The position numbers and the translations under genes were made by a program. Below are positions 5,440 through 6,841 of a DNA stretch of 6,841 bases, one piece after another. Each line of letters begins with the position of its first letter. Position 1 is the first letter of the stretch. This DNA is from an uncultured Bacillota bacterium (GTDB lineage: Bacteria; Bacillota_I; Bacilli_A; Erysipelotrichales; Erysipelotrichaceae), in contig ONXX01000093.1 in the NCBI GenBank assembly GCA_900321955.1, positions 1 to 6,841 on the forward strand, in the 5' to 3' direction. The notes under the pieces are model-generated. The model saw only the letters and a list, made by a program, of their open reading frames with translations, searched no databases and was not told the origin of the DNA.

Positions 5440-6351
5440 ATGGAAAAGATCTATGATGTGATTGTCGTCGGCGGCGGACCGGCCGGACTGACGGCAGCTT
5501 TATATGCCTTAAGAAACGGCAAAACGGTCATGGTGGTCGAGAAATCGGTCTTCGGCGGCCAGATCGTCAATTCACCGAAAGTCGAGAATATACCAGGCTT
5601 TGTCAGCATCTCCGGCGATGAGTTTGGTGATCTGATGTTAAAACAGGTCATGGACCAGGGCGGCGAAGTCAGCTTTGATGAAGTCAAGAAGGTGGAAAGC
5701 GATGGCGAAACCGCAACGGTTTCTCTTGATATGGGCGAACCATTAAAAGGCAAGACGGTCATATTAGCGACCGGTACGACCCACCGCACTTTGGGGCTGG
5801 AGAACGAAGAAGGCCTCATCGGCAAGGCCATTCACTTCTGCGCCGTGTGTGACGGAAACTTCTATGAAGGAAAGAAAGCCGTCATGGTGGGCGGCGGCAA
5901 CTCAGCCTTTGTCGAGGCGTCTTATCTGGCCGACATCGTTGAAAAACTGGTGATCTTGCAGGATATGCCGTTCTTTACAGCGGAACAGAAATTACAGGAT
6001 TCGCTTCTTGCCAAAGCCAATGTGGAGACCCATCTCAATACCAAAGTCCTTGGCTATGAAATGAAAGACGGCAAACTCTGTGGTGTCCGTTACAGCGAGA
6101 ACGGGGAAGAAAAGGTCGTTGACTGTGACGGCGTTTTCCTGGCTGTCGGCTTGATTCCGGAAAACCAGAACTTCACCAATGTGGCAAAACTCGACGAGAG
6201 AGGCTACTTTGATGCGGATGAATATGGAAAGACAATGACCAGAAATATCTTTGTCGCCGGTGATTGCCGACATAAGTCTTTGCGGCAGGTGGCGACAGCC
6301 TGTGCCGATGGTGCCAACGCCGCCATTCAGGCTTGTAACTTATTGCGTTAA
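5440..6351 (+). CDS. trxB: Thioredoxin reductase-like flavoprotein, atypical NAD(P) site
   Basis: At 303 residues this is the usual length for a low-molecular-weight thioredoxin reductase, a cytoplasmic FAD enzyme that reduces thioredoxin or other redoxins. Visible parts are the FAD-binding GGGPAG (11-16), the redox-active C134-A-V-C137 followed by DG, a second dinucleotide fold GGGNSA (151-156), and the C-terminal FAD motif GDCRHKSLRQVATA. The segment after the second fold should carry HRRxxxRA, which grips the NADPH 2'-phosphate; here it reads LQDMPFFTA (173-181). NADPH is therefore unlikely to be the normal donor, and NADH or a ferredoxin-type donor is possible. The ribosome site AAAAGGA (5426-5432) sits 7 bases before the ATG. 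Its place directly after an NrdD carrying a redoxin suggests that it serves that domain, by inference. It could instead serve a free thioredoxin encoded elsewhere. Confidence 0.9.
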   Translation: MEKIYDVIVVGGGPAGLTAALYALRNGKTVMVVEKSVFGGQIVNSPKVENIPGFVSISGDEFGDLMLKQVMDQGGEVSFDEVKKVESDGETATVSLDMGEPLKGKTVILATGTTHRTLGLENEEGLIGKAIHFCAVCDGNFYEGKKAVMVGGGNSAFVEASYLADIVEKLVILQDMPFFTAEQKLQDSLLAKANVETHLNTKVLGYEMKDGKLCGVRYSENGEEKVVDCDGVFLAVGLIPENQNFTNVAKLDERGYFDADEYGKTMTRNIFVAGDCRHKSLRQVATACADGANAAIQACNLLR

Positions 6352-6375
6352 GATGAGGTCAACCTCATCTTTTTT
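6350..6375 (+). terminator. Intrinsic terminator overlapping the trxB stop codon
   Basis: AAGATGAGG (6350-6358) pairs with CCTCATCTT (6363-6371) around TCAA, and the loop can close further to leave only CA. A run of six T (6370-6375) overlaps the stem end, giving a textbook rho-independent terminator. The stem starts inside the trxB stop codon, and the T run abuts the next ribosome binding site (AAAGGAG, 6376-6382). The downstream gene must therefore rely on read-through or on a promoter inside trxB. Confidence 0.8.
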
Positions 6376-6387
6376 AAAGGAGCTACA

Positions 6388-6841
6388 ATGAAAGCTGCGT
6401 TATTAGGCTACGGCACGGTCGGTAGAGGCGTCGATGCCATATGGAAAGCCGAAGGATTAAAAGATCCTGAACTTACAAAGATTCTGGTGCGCCGCAAAGA
6501 AGCGATGCAAGATGAGCGCTTCACTTTGGATTTTGGTTCAATCATTAATGATGAAAACATTGGTGTGGTGATCGAAGCCATGGGCGGGGAAGAGCCGGCC
6601 TATTCCTATGTGAAAGAAAGCCTGGAAGCAGGCAAACATGTCATCTCCGCCAACAAGAAGATGCTGGCAAGACACATGGATCTTTTTGAGGCGGCTGATA
6701 AATATGACGTGAAACTTCTGATTGATGCCAGCTGCGGCGGCGGCATTCCCTGGTTTTCCAATATGGAATCCTTAAGGCGAAGTGATCATATCGAATCGTT
6801 TAAGGCCATTATGAACGGCACCAGCAATTTCATCCTCTCTT
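6388..6841 (+). CDS. hom: Homoserine dehydrogenase, N-terminal part (cut by window end)
   Basis: The first 151 residues are visible; the frame is open to the window edge and the gene continues beyond. Homoserine dehydrogenase reduces aspartate semialdehyde to homoserine, the branch point to threonine and methionine, in the cytoplasm. The NAD(P)-binding Rossmann start GYGTVG is at 7-12, followed by VIEAMGG (61-67), SANKK (87-91, including a conserved lysine), DASCGGGIP (113-121) and NGTSNFIL (143-150), all in the family order. The acidic catalytic residues and any ACT domain would lie past the edge. An excellent AAAGGAG site lies 5 bases before the ATG. A strong terminator lies directly upstream, so its transcription differs in some way from that of the nrd genes. 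No functional link to dNTP synthesis is evident. Confidence 0.92.
   Translation, partial: MKAALLGYGTVGRGVDAIWKAEGLKDPELTKILVRRKEAMQDERFTLDFGSIINDENIGVVIEAMGGEEPAYSYVKESLEAGKHVISANKKMLARHMDLFEAADKYDVKLLIDASCGGGIPWFSNMESLRRSDHIESFKAIMNGTSNFILS

Noticed and set aside
6350..6390. Riboswitch or T-box control of the homoserine dehydrogenase gene
   Set aside because: The gap is only 36 bases and holds a simple terminator; no room for an aptamer or T-box element.

Overview
The window looks like chromosomal DNA of an anaerobic Gram-positive bacterium (Bacillota; an Erysipelotrichia- or Clostridia-like gut anaerobe is my best guess). The reasons are strong AAGGAG-type ribosome binding sites, the standard genetic code, a class III (oxygen-sensitive) ribonucleotide reductase, and a metallophosphoesterase whose sequence resembles clostridial homologues. 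This placement is inferred from gene content and sequence style; no marker gene is present.

Layout: positions 1-118 hold no supportable gene, but they contain a minus-strand intrinsic terminator and a second small hairpin. A minus-strand gene (119-1501) encodes a two-part protein: an N-terminal ParB-like 'EGNKRVSVL' domain followed by a calcineurin-like metallophosphoesterase. A divergent 346-bp spacer (1502-1847) carries a plus-strand promoter whose -35 box lies inside a perfect 18-bp palindrome. A second copy of the palindrome core sits exactly 31 bp upstream, and two further short inverted repeats lie beyond it.

Four plus-strand genes follow with short gaps: (1) a MarR-type winged-helix domain fused to an NrdG2-type radical SAM activase (1848-2993); (2) the anaerobic ribonucleotide reductase NrdD with an extra C-terminal glutaredoxin/NrdH-like CPKC domain (3002-5392); (3) a thioredoxin reductase-like flavoprotein with a CAVC active site but without the usual HRRxxxR NADPH motif (5440-6351); (4) the 5' part of a homoserine dehydrogenase gene, cut by the window end (6388-6841). 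Terminator-like hairpins sit in the gaps before genes 3 and 4, directly ahead of the next ribosome binding site.

Taken together, the first three plus-strand genes look like a compact anaerobic dNTP-synthesis module. The MarR-NrdG fusion could install the glycyl radical on NrdD and also repress its own operon. The redoxin domain on NrdD could re-reduce the active-site cysteines, and the flavoprotein next door could re-reduce the redoxin. The domain fusions, the operator-like repeats and the hairpins are read directly from the sequence. The autoregulatory and electron-transfer wiring is inference.
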